DNA of 64,000 bases, from positions 6,203,501-6,267,500 of the forward strand of contig NC_091096.1 of the NCBI RefSeq assembly GCF_024713975.1, in the 5' to 3' direction. The DNA is from Paralichthys olivaceus. Its lineage: Eukaryota; Chordata; Actinopteri; Pleuronectiformes; Paralichthyidae. The notes under the pieces were generated by a model. The model was not told the DNA's origin, ran no database searches, and saw nothing but the letters and a program-made list of their open reading frames with translations. This document shows positions 34,576 to 46,818 of the stretch, one piece after another. Made by a program: the position numbers and the translations under genes. Position 1 is the first letter of the stretch, and every line of letters starts with the position of its first letter.

Positions 34576-35910
34576 CTACTTATGAGACCTGGCAGTCGAT
34601 TGGTCTGTCTCCCGACTGTTAACTAATGGAGGACTGAAGAGCGGCGCAGTCACTGAAGTGGACGTGGACACTGAACTGATATGAGTACTAGAGCCTACTG
34701 CCATTGAAGCAGTGGCCGCTGGGTAAAAATGTACATCAACGGCAACCGTAGTGAGGCCCAAGGAGACGTGGTGAGACAGGAGCAGGGGGGAGTTGCCATG
34801 TGAGACGCTGAGGCTGTGGTGGATCGGTGCCACACATTGTTCGGGACTTTGCAGAGTTACTGAGGAGTGCAGGCCCTCCTCACGTCTGAATGGTGGAGAG
34901 GGGGAAGGAGAAGGGGAAGGTAAGGATGATGGAGGAGGCAAGGCATCATGGCACAGGCCGAGGTCGTCTCCTCTGTTACTGGTCCAGTCCTCAGTGCTCT
35001 GCAGCTGGATGCTGGGCTGGGACAAACTGTAGCGCTTCTCTTCCTCCAGAGACGGATCAATCTGAAATAGTCAGAAATGCAGAAAATCACATCGTTAGTC
35101 TCTAATCTATCTCTCTTACTATTACTACTACTACTCTCTTTTTTCTAGATCTACGAGCCAAGATTGATGTTTATATGCCTTGTATAGTTTTGTTAATACT
35201 ATGTTAAAGTTGTAACCTACAGTGACATGTTGTTTGTGATTACTTTAAACTCTGACAGAGTGATAACTTGGAAGTTCCCTCTGTTGTTATCAAACCTTTG
35301 TGTCGAGAATGGGTTCAGGATAAGTCTCCACAGTGACTGAGTGGTTGTCCAGAGCGGGTTGTGTGTCCTCTTGAAGATCCTCAAATGTGGGCTCCATCTG
35401 CACCGTGACCAGGCTGGGTCCTGGAGGCCGGGCTCGGGTGTCTGATGTGTTGGGGCTCTGTTCAATCACTGCCACACAGTCGTCATCTTCAAAAGCTCTG
35501 TGCAAGACACACAACGCTCTGGTTCAATGTGCCAACAAGATCAAATTGTAAGGCCTTGTGTTCTGTATTTTATGGCGTATTCACCTGTTTTCATATGTAC
35601 GTCCTGCAGCTCGATGTTCAGCATGTCGTGAGGGTACACCCAGATTCCTCTGAGCTGTCAAGGGAATATAATTTAGCTTCAAGTGAACTGAGTCAGAGAT
35701 TTATTACTTTGTGTTTCCTGACATTTGATTCACTGAGCAGCTAAAAGTTTCTGACCTGCTCGGTTTGTCGGTGCAGCTTCATTCTTCTGGACCACTGAAT
35801 AGAAGGTAACAGTGATGAAGATGAAGGCCAAAGAGACACCCACTCCCACAACAATGGGGATGTCATGTTTCTCCACCACGGGCAGCCATGAAGGAGACTG
35901 CTGCGTCACT
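34576..35910 (-). CDS. Ig-mucin protein: transmembrane and cytoplasmic exons (13-16)
   Basis: Exon 13 (35910-35756) encodes WLPVVEKHDIP followed by a ~24-residue hydrophobic helix and QKNEAAPTNRA. Exon 14 (35654-35585) ends in RTYENR, where Tyr960 with Asn at +2 fits a Grb2-type SH2 site (inference). Exon 15 (35497-35296) is acidic (AFEDDDCVAVIEQ). Exon 16 (35061-34576) is Ser/Pro-rich and ends at TAG. No kinase, TIR or death domain is seen. Confidence 0.85.
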
Positions 35911-38900
35911 CTGGAGTGTACAAAGCCAACAGAAACAACATCTCACTGCTTTGCTTTGCTGTTCTTCCACCTTCCAATACCCATCATTCAACTTTTACTT
36001 GACCTACCTGGCGTCATTACTGGTCGTAGGGGATTGGGAGGTGTTCCTCTTCCGCCACTCTGTAAGCTCGGTGTCGTTCACAGATTTGGTCGGGTCACCT
36101 TGCTGAGTAACATTAAGTCGTGCCTGATCAGACATGTTTAACTGAGGGACAATGAGAATCTCAGGGACCAGTGTTGGAGGGTCATAGGTCTCATCATGAG
36201 GGTGAATGGTCGAGATTGAGAAATGTGCAGGTTGTGTTGAAGATGGTTGATGTTGTGTAGAAATGGCAGGATATGGTTCAGTGGTTGAAGATTGAACGTG
36301 GTCTATCTGAGGTGTGGTGACTGAAGAAGGTGGAGCTTGTGTGGAAAGCAGATGAAGTTGGGTTGTTGACAGCTCAAGATGGAACTTGGGTAAAAAACGA
36401 AAGAATTGCAGAGGGTGAGTCTGAGGTATTTGTGAGGGGGCTGGTGAAGGCTGTGGATGTAGAAGGTGACTTGGGGTTTCCAGTTTGGTTTGAGATATCA
36501 GGGTTGTGGTTGGCTCCTGGTCGGATTGGTAAAATTGACTTTCTGTGACCAACTGCTGAGACTGACCTTGAGATGATTGGATGCCTGAACCTGAGTGGCT
36601 CGAGATAGTTTGGGTTGCAGGATTCGGTGCTGGAGTCTGCAGATAGGAATCCAACTTAAGAAATCCTAATGGTCCCCTCACTGGAAGCTTTGACTGTGAT
36701 TGAGTCAGGGATGTTTCAGTGACGGGCTCTGTGGTTTGAGTGGCTACAGACCCAGCATGGATCTTAGAGACCTGAGAATCAGGCGATGTCAATAATTCCT
36801 CAATGACTTGATGAGGAGAGTTTGTACGTGAAGATGCCAAATGGAATTGACTTTCAGCGAGTTGATACTGAACGGTTGAACTCGAAAGTTTTACTTTCTG
36901 GTGGCTTCTCCTGACTGATAATGACTGGTTGTGTGTTATTGGTGCATCAGTCACTGTTAGACGGTTGTGGCGGGCGACTGACTGAAAGTTTGGATGTGGA
37001 GGAGTTGTCAAAACAGGATGCTGCATCTTTGTGGCTAACAACTGGGTTGGATTGGTTGTGGGCAGAATCAGGGGTTGTGGTGAAAGACGTGATCCCTGTG
37101 ACATTAGCTCAACCACCGCTCCCCTTGAAAGTGGAGAAAATGTGGTCGCAGCATTTGTTGTAGCCTCACAGAACGACGAGGAGCCTGAAAAGTGAAAAAC
37201 AATCCTGTGATTAAACTTGTCAGCTATTTTCAGCTGGCTCCTCCCATGTGTCTCTGTGTCTCTGTGTCTCTCTGTCTCCTCTGGCAGCTCTGCTCCTGCC
37301 TTTTGAATCCAGGGACAGTTGATTGGCCAACTACTCTCAGCTGTGCCAATCAACTGTCCCTGGTTCACCTCCACACTATATCAACAATGTGACATTATTC
37401 AACTTCATGCAAGAGTCAAGTGTATACCGTCAGTGACAGTCAGCGCTAAGAGGCACCAAGAGACGCCCTGAATTGTGCGCTTTGCTTTGACAGATTAACC
37501 TGGGTGTCATAATCATAATCAGGCAGCACAGCTCAAAGTACATCTTAGTATATTATCACACACTGTATGGAATCCCTGCTGCAGTTAAGAGTACAAGAGC
37601 AAATTCCAGCAAAGTATAAGCACGTAATAAAATCCTGCGAAGTCCACATATGTTACAAAATCCACCGCACTGACCACATCACTGGAGCTAAAAACAATTC
37701 TTCTCTCTGATCTCTCCTTCTTTAAATAATGAACATTATACACCCTTCACTTTCGTGATCCATCCAAGCTACTCCTAATATTAAGATAGATCACTGAGCT
37801 GGTTTCTCTTTCTTAAGTCATTAAGAAATAGGCCAAATGTTGCAATAAACACAAGAAGTAATTTCAAACAAAAAGGTAACATTGTCTTATTCCACACAAA
37901 CAGTGGTTTTGTTTTCCAGTTGTAGTGAAGGACTGAGACAGTCTCATTTTTTCTGATGTTGTTATAAGAGCACAGGAATTATCTTGATGAAAACTAACTT
38001 GGTACAATTTCTAGAACGTCACAGAAATGATGGATGAAGCCGTAAAAATACATACATGTTGTTTTCTCATGCATTGTCTCTTCAACATATGGATTACGTG
38101 TGGTCTGATGATGTTTAACCCGAGAGTCACTGGAAACCGGCAGCTCTTTGTTCATGCTGATGCTCTAGAAAACATAAAAACAAAGACAAGTTTCAGGACA
38201 GGCAATGTGTAAAACAAGATGAAATGAACTAAACCACAACACAAGTCATAATCAGGTACTAGGACACATATATCAGAACAGATGCACATTGACAAAGAGA
38301 AGTCACCAGAAATAAAAGACACACATTTAAAAAAATAATCCACAGCTTCTGGACTGAGACCATAAATACAACACAGAACATAGAGTCTACACACAGATTT
38401 AGAAGCAAACCAATGCCACCTGGTGGTGGAAGACGTACTTGGAGCCTTTATTTAATTTAAATATGGCCTTTGAGACAGATATATTAATATTTATGTTATA
38501 ATTAAGTTGTTATTACTTATTGCATTAATGTTAAATAAGCAGGTCAGCTACTTTATTGTTTTGACTGCACATAACTAAATGTAATGAAGTAGAAGTATAA
38601 AGTAGCATACAATTATTAAAATACTACTTGAGGAAAATGTACTCAGTACCTTCCCACCACTGGTGTCAGCACACACATGACAGCAGATATTTTCAAAAGG
38701 TGCTTACTCACATCAGATAAAACCAGTCGTGTCTGTTGTCCTCTATCAGCTGGATGATCTTCATTTTATAGAACAGAAGACAGAAGACAGAAGACACCAT
38801 GACACAGAATACTGTGATAAAACAGTGTTTGTGTAAATATGTTATTAATCATATGAATGAAGAGAATGTGTTTCATAGTTTAGGATCAAAAAAGAAATTA

Positions 38901-41900
38901 CACTGAAATGTAAAAATATGAAATGACAGTTGAGCAGTGAGTCGAAGTCAGAGTACCTGTGACAGTGAGGATGGTCCGTCTCTGTTGTCGTCCTGCTCGG
39001 TTCTCAGCGGTGCAGTAATATTCGCCTCCATCAGGCCACTGCACATCTGAAATACGCAGAGCTCCATCTTCTACACAGCAGTAAAACATTCCAGGTGTTA
39101 CAGGGAGCAGTGGTGGACCTTTGTCGGGCCTAGATATACTTAGACTCAGGCCTAACTGCCACTCACCATCAATGTGTGTGTCCTCAGAGGGACTGATGGG
39201 TGTCTCTGCTCTGCCTCTGGTCCATGAGTACGTGATGGGGAGAATCCCTACAGCCCTGCAGGGGAGGACCGCTGCCATCCCGACCCTGCAGCTCAGCTGA
39301 CCTGCAAAGTTCACAATGATGGGGCTCACTGGGAAGAGAAAGAGAAAAAGAGTCTGTGCCTTTTAGCCAAAAAAGATCAGAAGTTATCATAACCTTTAAA
39401 ATGTGATATAGTTCTGTCTTTCACTTTGTCCTTCAATACAATTCTCAAAACACTTCCTTATATGAACACATACCATGATCCTTTATACTGATTAACACTA
39501 TTTACTTTTGTATTTGCATAGTGTCCAGTCTTTACTATATGATTTTAAGAAAGTACTAAAACAAACAGTCTAATGTCAACGGCCTGTTTACATAGATAAC
39601 CAAGTTATCTATGTTTGACAGTTAAACTGCAAAGGTGCCGCTCTTAAAATACTTGGCAGGCATCACAAATGTGTTCACTGTGCACTCAGCAAAGTGAGGA
39701 GCTGATTGTGAACTTAAGTTTATTGTCTTGCAGTATGTTGGTGTAAAAGTTACCAGCAACTCTCAGCGTTGCTGTGCTGCGGCTCTGGCCCAGAGTGTTT
39801 GTGGCCTCGCACACGTACACACCCTCGTCATAGCTCCGGGCTGATGGGATGTGGATGGTGGCGTTTTTCAGTCTGCATGAGAAAGACGTGAATGGTCGTA
39901 CGTCATGTGGTTCTGTAAATATCATAAGTATTTTGTCAACTCACCCTAAAGCGACCTTGCCTCCCGTCTGCTTGGAGTGGCCTCTTTTGATCCAGCTGAT
40001 GGTGGGTAACGGGTGACCTGACACCTGACACTCCAGCACCACCCGGGCACCCACAGGCACCGTCAGCAGCTGGGGCCACAGAGTCACTGAGGGAGGGGCT
40101 GCCAGGAAGAGAACAGACGACAAAGACCCTGTTGGTACTCATCACAGAGGCGTTTACAGCGGCCTCCAGGAACCAACACTTACCCAGCACCGTTAGCGTG
40201 GCTCTTCTGGAGGAGAGGAATCTCTGCAGGTGGATGTTGGAGGCTCTGCAGAAGTATCTCCCACTGTCAGTCTCCTGAATACTGCAGAGAGAACAATGTC
40301 AACAGAACTTGAAGACACACACTCATACACATTTAATTTTTTTCATCCACCTCCACATGGTTACTAACATGTGTTACCCCCTGACCCAGTTAGAGTGCAT
40401 TGTGTGTCTCTATGTGTCTCTCTCTGTATTCACTGGAGCCTGGCAGACACTCCTCCTCCTCCTCCTTCTTCCTGGTTGGTGGTGATGATGCAGGATCCGG
40501 ATTGAAGCATCATGAACCCCAAACCTCCAATCACCAGGAAGCAATTAGGTCCTAGTCAGTATAAATCCAGTCAAGCTGCGTCAGTCGGGCAGCTGTATGC
40601 AAGTGTGAACAGCTGTCCAGCTGAGCTCTAGTGAGATCATGTTTGTTTAAAAGATACTGATCGATGATTTCATTCTTGGTTTACTTAGCTCTTGTTAAGA
40701 GTCCTGTTTTTGTTATATTTGTTTTTCTTATTTGAAAAAAGCACCTGGTTGCTTGATTTTCAGTTGTACCAACATGTTACAGCCAGTCATTCAAACCACT
40801 GAAAACATTTTTGTATATGTTTTTTTAAAACATGTACGTGCTTTGAGTCATGTACTGGACCTCATGGTGCAACACAAACACTCATGCACTTGCATTTACA
40901 CACATGCATTACTGAAAATACACACACAAGCATGGAATGTACACACACACACACCTGTAAAAGAAGAGGTCTCCACTTGGCAGCACATCGTCAGGAGCTG
41001 TGGGGGTGAGGAGCTGGTTGTTTTTGAACCAGGACACCTGAGCTGCAGGTCTGCTGTGTGGAGGTCTGCAGGTCACTGTGACGTTCTGACCTCTCTTCAC
41101 CGTCAGGTTAACAGGCTGCTGCACAAAACTCCAGTCCATCTCTGGAAACACAGTGTGCCTGCTGCTTCAAGTACATTTGTATTTCCAGTATTTGTGCTTT
41201 TTTTAGTCTCTTGTTGCATGTATGGAGTCACACTGTCCATCACTGTATATTGTAAGTCTCCAAACTGTTCACATTAATGGAAGTTTTCATCTGTGATTCA
41301 GGTTCTTTACTCTTCACTTTCAGAACAGAAGATATTTAGATATATATATTTAAGAGGCCAAAAAAAGAGAGATTTACAGAATGAGGAATTAGTAACTTCA
41401 ATAAACCCTGGACTTAAAGGTACAGTGTGTAAAATGTAATGATATCTAGTGTTGAAAGTTCATGTTGCAGCTGAACATGAAAAAGAAACTGTGGTAGCCT
41501 TTAATCATCATGAAAACGCAAAAGGTGTTTAGTTTGTCCAGTCTGGACTAATGTAAAAAACATGACAGCCTCCGTAGAGAGGGTCCCCTCCATGTAAATA
41601 TGAAGTATTTGAATATAAAAGGTCTTTTCTGGGGTAAAGAAAACTACAATTCACACAATTTAGATGAAACAAACTAGTGAAAACATCATGAGGATTATTC
41701 TACATTTAATTTCTGCCAATAGTTCCCTTTCACCTAAATCTTACACACTGGACCTTTAAATATTCCAAATCATTTGTAAAAAGCATTTCCCAGTGGACTT
41801 GACAAAGACATGGATACAGAGAAACAGTCTATTATAAAGTATTAATGTAGAACAGGTAGTTAAATGTTGTCTGAGACAGAAAATGCTGATTGAATTTTTT

Positions 41901-44221
41901 CAATAATGCATTAATGTTAAAAATGCTGCATTCTGCAGGTACATCTGTGTTTGATGTTGAACACAATACCAGCAGGAAGAAGAAAGGCCGGTTGGGACTT
42001 GATCGTCTCTTTCTGGTTGGATGCTTCACAGTGATATGAGCCCTCGTCCTCCTTGGTCACATTCCTGAACAACACAGCCAGAAATGATGAAATCATGAGA
42101 ATCAAAACAACTTCTGTGTGACTCAGAGACCGAGCTTCTGCACAGGCATGACAACCCCCACGAAACTCACAGAACAGTGAACACACATGCAACAGGAGGG
42201 ACACTTCATTTGGATCAAAATTACAGACTTATGTCCTAACACACAATATTTTAATTGACATGAGGTGATATATTTGCACATATAAACCCCCAAATTAACA
42301 TAACATGTTGTTCAAGTCCCACTCAATCCACCCACTCGGTGGATATTACCCATGATGACCCACGAAAAACAAATCCATCAAACTCTGGTTAGAAATCTTC
42401 CCTTTTTAAATGTTTCCTCACTGAACTTTGATTTTTAAGTCTTTTTAACTGATCTACAGTTCAGGTGAAAGAGAGCTATTGGCAGAAATTGAAAATGAAA
42501 TAATCCTAGTGATGTTTTCACAAGTGTTTTCATCTAAATTGTATGCATTGTTGTTTTCTTTATGCTAGAATGGGCCCTTTATATTTAAATACTTTATATT
42601 TACATTTGGAGCAGGTCCTCTCTACGGAGGCCGTCATGTTTTTTACGGTAGTTCAGACTGGACAAACTCAACATCTTTTGTTTTTATGACAACTGAAGCT
42701 ACCACAGGTTCTCTTGTTTTGAAGGGGAGGGTGAGGGGAGGGGTATTCAGCTGTAACATGCATCTTCTCCACTAGATGTCAGTAAATTCTACACACTGAA
42801 CCTTTAAAAGGTTGCTCAGTGCTGCTGTAGAGGAGGAAAGTTGTGGGCATAAAGCCTGGCACCTAAAAGTATCTGTATAATGATGCTGCTGATCTTCTGT
42901 ACAGTTTGTTTGTATGGTTTTGTATTGCTGTGTCTCTAGATTTGGAGTTTCCATCAATGTTTATAGTTTCACTCATAATAATAAAAACGGATTATTGAAT
43001 GATGCATTTTCATTTTACTTCTCGGTTCCTCGCAACACGTCGACAAAACAAAGCATGAATATTCCCCCGTGCGCTGTTAGACCTGAATGTGAGCAGCTGT
43101 CCATTGTTGTGCAGGCTGAACGAGGCCGAGCAGTTTGTCAGACTGCAGCCGTTTTTGAACCAGTGCACCATGGGAACAGGGAAGCCGCGAACAGCACAGT
43201 GCATGGAGATCTCGGTTCCCATAGCAACAGTGATGTTGTCAGGGCCCTGGATGATCTGCAGCCGTCTGGGAACTCCTGCAAGACAGACGGACACTCAGAC
43301 GTAAGAGGGCACTGTGAGAAATGAACACCGCCGCAAAAAGGTCAATGTATGAGAAAGGGTCAGTCAACGTAAAACTGTGAACAGTGTAAAATTTCACTTT
43401 TATTTTATTTTGTTTTCAAATTACGTCTCCAAATAAACGTTATTTGTGCCGTTGGCTACAAAAATGTTGCATTTTGTAGAGAAAACAATGAATCGCTCTT
43501 AAAATAACAACAATAAAAGTAACTGTTAGTTGCAGCTGCACATTGGTTTAAATGATCAGTTTGAAAACAACATAAAACATGTGTATGTGCTCACCCTGCA
43601 CAGTTAGTTTGGCTGGTTTGCTCTTGTTGCTGATGTTCACTGAAGGATTGTGTGTGACACAAACGTACGTCCCATCATCCTCTAATGTTATGTTGGAAAG
43701 ATGCAGAGTGCCGGAAGTTTTCTTCTGGTGGCCGCCACCATACTCCCCCTGAACCAGGGAACACATCAAGTACTGGTTTCCATCTTTGTTTTGCTCTGAT
43801 TAAAAAGGATTAGACTGGTAATTTGTTTTCTGTCATTCTTTGACCAGTGACAAATGTATGAGTGCATTAAGGTTTTAAGTGAATTAGTCTGTAGGTGTTG
43901 TCCATCACCGCGCACCTGAATCTGTCTTCCTCTTGTGACCACCTTCCCGTCTTTGAGCCAGGTGATGCTGGCAGGAGATGAACTTTCCCCGGACACACAC
44001 CTGAAGAAAACAGTGTCTCCTTCTCTGACTGTTTGGTCCTGGGGACTGAAGAAAACATCCTCCAAACCTGAAACACACAATTTTAACGAGAAAAGTACAT
44101 ATACATGTACATATATATTGATATATTGATATATAGTGGCTGGACTGAAAAACACAGACTCACCCAGTTGCGATGAGACGGCCAGGCTGGACAGGACGAG
44201 TAAGCAGAGGTAGGACTTCAT
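34576..44221 (-). CDS. Unassigned type I membrane protein: five Ig domains, mucin-like stalk, long cytoplasmic tail (16 exons)
   Basis: Exons: 44221-44164, 44067-43916, 43748-43595, 43275-43083, 42064-41970, 41141-40955, 40281-40184, 40098-39945, 39872-39754, 39328-39167, 39070-38957, 37184-36008, 35910-35756, 35654-35585, 35497-35296, 35061-34576. All junctions are GT-AG and in phase; the product is 1191 aa. Signal peptide MKSYLCLLVLSSLAVSS, five Ig domains (about residues 20-496, each with the C...W...DxGxYxC pattern), Ser/Thr/Pro/Gln-rich stalk (496-888), transmembrane helix (about 905-928), cytoplasmic tail (929-1191). It is presumably a cell-surface adhesion or receptor protein. Ig sequences look I-set, like those in hemicentin, Robo or sidekick proteins, but there are no fibronectin III or kinase domains. 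I do not recognise a named orthologue. An in-frame upstream ATG at 44257 is possible but would bury the signal peptide. Confidence 0.86.
36008..37184 (-). CDS. Ig-mucin protein: mucin-like stalk exon (exon 12)
   Basis: A single 1177-nt exon encodes about 391 residues dominated by Ser, Thr, Pro and Gln, with only one cysteine near its start (SSSFCEATT). Motifs such as TTQLHLLSTQAPPSSVTT are typical of heavily O-glycosylated stalks. It starts after cag at 37187-37185 and ends at gtaggt. Its size and low complexity imply that it holds the Ig head away from the membrane. The sequence is expected to evolve fast. Confidence 0.88.
38957..39328 (-). CDS. Ig-mucin protein: Ig domain 5 (exons 10-11)
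   Basis: Exon 10 has SPIIVNFAGQLSCRVGMAAV, LPCRAVGILP and YSWTRG. Exon 11 has WPDGGEYYCTAENRAGRQ. The internal intron is phase 1, so this domain differs in structure from domains 2-4. Reading straight through the short intron (39166-39071) gives an open frame, but canonical gtgag...tag sites and domain spacing favour splicing. Confidence 0.83.
39754..41141 (-). CDS. Ig-mucin protein: Ig domains 3 and 4 (exons 6-9)
   Basis: Domain 3: exon 6 with VNLTVKRGQNVTVTCRPP and VSWFKNN, exon 7 with ETDSGRYFCRAS. Domain 4: exon 8 with LLTVPVGARVVLECQVSG and ISWIKRG, exon 9 with SYDEGVYVCEATNTLGQS. Both have an internal phase-2 intron and phase-1 borders, the same layout as domain 2. This fits duplication of a two-exon Ig unit. 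Confidence 0.86.
41414..41760 (+). mobile_element. MITE copy A (CAGTGTGTA termini) in Ig-mucin intron 5
   Basis: About 345 bp bounded by inverted termini: ttaaaggtacagtgtgtaaa at the left and acacactggacctttaaa at the right. Internal landmarks are tgtccagtctggac, catgacagcctccgtagaga and tctgccaata. The same landmarks recur inverted at 42450-42807 and 48858-49206. Non-coding. Confidence 0.8.
41970..43275 (-). CDS. Ig-mucin protein: Ig domain 2 (exons 4-5)
   Basis: Exon 4 carries ITVAMGTEISMHCAVRGFPV and VHWFKNG. Exon 5 (95 nt, 42064-41970) carries TKEDEGSYHCEASNQ. The internal intron is phase 2. The intron between the two exons and the next downstream intron each hold a copy of the same transposable element in opposite orientation. 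Confidence 0.85.
42450..42807 (-). mobile_element. MITE copy B in Ig-mucin intron 4
   Basis: Same family as the copy at 41414, in the opposite orientation. The right end acacactgaacctttaa is intact; the left terminus is worn (ctacagttcaggtgaaag). Landmarks ctctctacggaggccgtcat and tctagtg/agatgtcagtaaat are retained. Confidence 0.78.
43595..44067 (-). CDS. Ig-mucin protein: Ig domain 1 (exons 2-3)
   Basis: Exon 2 begins GLEDVFFSPQDQTVREGDTV and contains the first Ig cysteine (FFRCVSG) and the core Trp (ITWLKDG). Exon 3 contains the F-strand LEDDGTYVCVTH. The intron inside this domain is phase 0, unlike domains 2-4, suggesting a separate origin. Confidence 0.85.
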
Positions 44222-44469
44222 CTGTGGGAGCGTCCAGATGGAGATACACACGTGCATCCTACTTCAGAGCTCCCTGAGAGGCCTGAGGAAACCACCACGC
44301 AGCCTCCTCCATGGTGTCGGCTGGGACAGTGTTCCCACATAAAAGACACACACAGATTCAAGAGACAATGTGGTCATGTACAAGAAGGCATGTTATGTTG
44401 CTTTAATGGGTTAATGTTGTCCATCTTTATTAACAGCATTCAGTGTGTCAGAGGGGAACATACCATCCT

Positions 44470-44575
44470 GTATTTTATCTATCTGTCCATCTATCCATCT
44501 ATCCATCTGTCCATCTATCCATCTGTCCATCTATCTATCTATCTATCTGTCCATTTATCCATCCATCTATCTATG
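44470..44575 (+). repeat. (ATCT/CCAT)n tetranucleotide tract
   Basis: Interrupted tct atc/ccatctat units upstream of the Ig-mucin gene start. A 14-nt C run follows at 44820-44834. Confidence 0.9.
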
Positions 44576-46776
44576 TTGTAAAACATTTTCCTTTTGGTAA
44601 AAAGTTTTATCCCAGTGACTGAGTGATTTTAACTTTGAGTTGTGTAAAGATATAAAAAAAATCTTCATCACTGATACAGTACGACTTCACCTCACTGCAC
44701 CATCACACCAGCTCATTTAAACACAACAAACACTTTGCATGGATTCATTTTTGATCAGTTTGCAGCAAATGTATTCAGCAGATGAATTTATTCTCTCTCT
44801 GTCTCTCTTGCTCTTAATGCCCCCCCCCCCCCCCTCTCCTCCTCTTTTTTCTCCCTTTGCTTGATTCCTATTTTGGTTGTGAGTCTGTGGCACCGCAGCG
44901 AGCTCAGCTTTGTCCTCTTTAGTCCCTTGAATGGGCCCATCCACTTTATAGAGCTCGCACTGTGACCCTCCACTCAATGAAAGTGACATGAAAAGAGGCT
45001 GCGGAGCTTTGTACTGTGAAGATCAGTTATTGGTCGCTGCGAGGACAGCTCGCCGTCTGATCATATAGGCTTTCATGATCCTCGATATGGCCATGTAAGG
45101 GCTGATCCCTCAGCGTTTGAACGTGCCACAAATTCAACTTATACATGTGCAAGTAAATCAGAAGAAACACATAAGGCGATGAAAATAAATATGTATCGAT
45201 GATTGTCAGAGGGATCTGTGTGTCAGTTTTCAGACAAAAACTGCAATAAAAGCAAGAATGGACGTTAGATTGTGAATATTTTAAACACATTTCCATCCTC
45301 TACTGTAAACTTAATGTTAGGAGTTGGTGTGTAAACATTGGGCGGCACTAATCCTCCAGTGAGGTGCCATTAAGTGTTGCAGAAGACAACATGATGTGAT
45401 TAGAAGATGATGAAAACATGGTCATTTTGTACTTCATGTATTTATTTTCAAATTATATTATCACGTTTTGTTTTGTTATATTTAATTTTTACACTTTGGT
45501 TTCACATTTTATTCTATTTTCTTTTTTAAATTTTGGTTTACACTCCATTAGGACACTTCAAATGGACATAAAAACCAGTGGATGCTGACACTCTATTTGG
45601 AAAACTTTAAGATAAAACTTATATCTTATCTTTCCATGGTCTTAAAAGTCATGAGAGTTACAGTTTGTCATTATATTACTTTGAAAATATGAACAAGTAA
45701 ACACTGTAAAAATAAAAATATGAATTGTTTTTACCAACAATACCCAAAATCATATTACCAGTACATGACCGCTGTTTTAATAAGTCCTCACACACAATAG
45801 ATCGCTAAATTAAAAGGCAATTAAAAAACCTGATCTGCTACATTAGTACATTAGTCATCGCTGCTGAACTGAATCATCAGTGAATTGCTTGATTGGTCCA
45901 GTAGAGTTAATGGCTGGTTATACTGACATAATGGTGAGAGCCTGTGGGTGTATTTGTTTGACTCACACCAGATGATTTACACTGTTTAGCATGTCATTAG
46001 TATGTTTTTATCAGCGCCTCTCATCAGGATCAGTTACATTTCTCTGCACCGTGTGGTACTTTAGACAAACTTCATGTTACAGTACGATAGCCCTAAACGT
46101 GATGAATCATTGAATACGATCTCATTGTTCACAGTTCTGTTCCGCTTCTCCAAAACACATTTGTTATTTGTTAATGACTTAAGCTTGAATTTGAATCACA
46201 CTATACTTTTTTCCTTTTGCGTAAATCAAGCAATAAATGGAAACGAGGACATTTCTATTTGGTTGCAGTTTCTCATTCTGTCCTCATCCTCCTGATGAAC
46301 ATCCACACGACTACTACAACCTCATGCACTCAACCGAAAACAAAGTCAGCACATTCAACAAAAATATATGGATTTAGTTTCATTTTCGTGGACGATGCAC
46401 GGTGTGAGGAGATGAGGGCTGAATTTGCATATGATTGAAAATGGAAAATATCAGCAGCTACAAAGAACAGAGCACACTGCACGTAAAAGTGTCTCAGTGG
46501 AAAAAGCTGATAAAAATACAAAGCACGTGCATTTTTGGTTACATACAATACGATGCATTTCTACCACTTTCATCAAAAGATCACTGAGGGTGTTGATACT
46601 TACTCTGCGTTTGTTTCTGTGCTGATTCACAATCAGCCGGCTCGTCTTCGGTCACTTTCAGTCTGTGTCTTCTAAACAGATCGTTTATTCTCCTGATGCA
46701 TCGCAGAGTCTCCAGCTGCAAGAGAACAGAGAACAACGAGCAACAGTCGCCTGCAAGCACTGGACCCCCACCTCCT

Positions 46777-46778
<2 letters not shown>

Positions 46779-46818
<40 letters not shown>

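Noticed and set aside
36330-37163. Plus-strand frames across the stalk exon
   Set aside because: Antisense shadows of the long mucin-like exon; no splice sites or domains.
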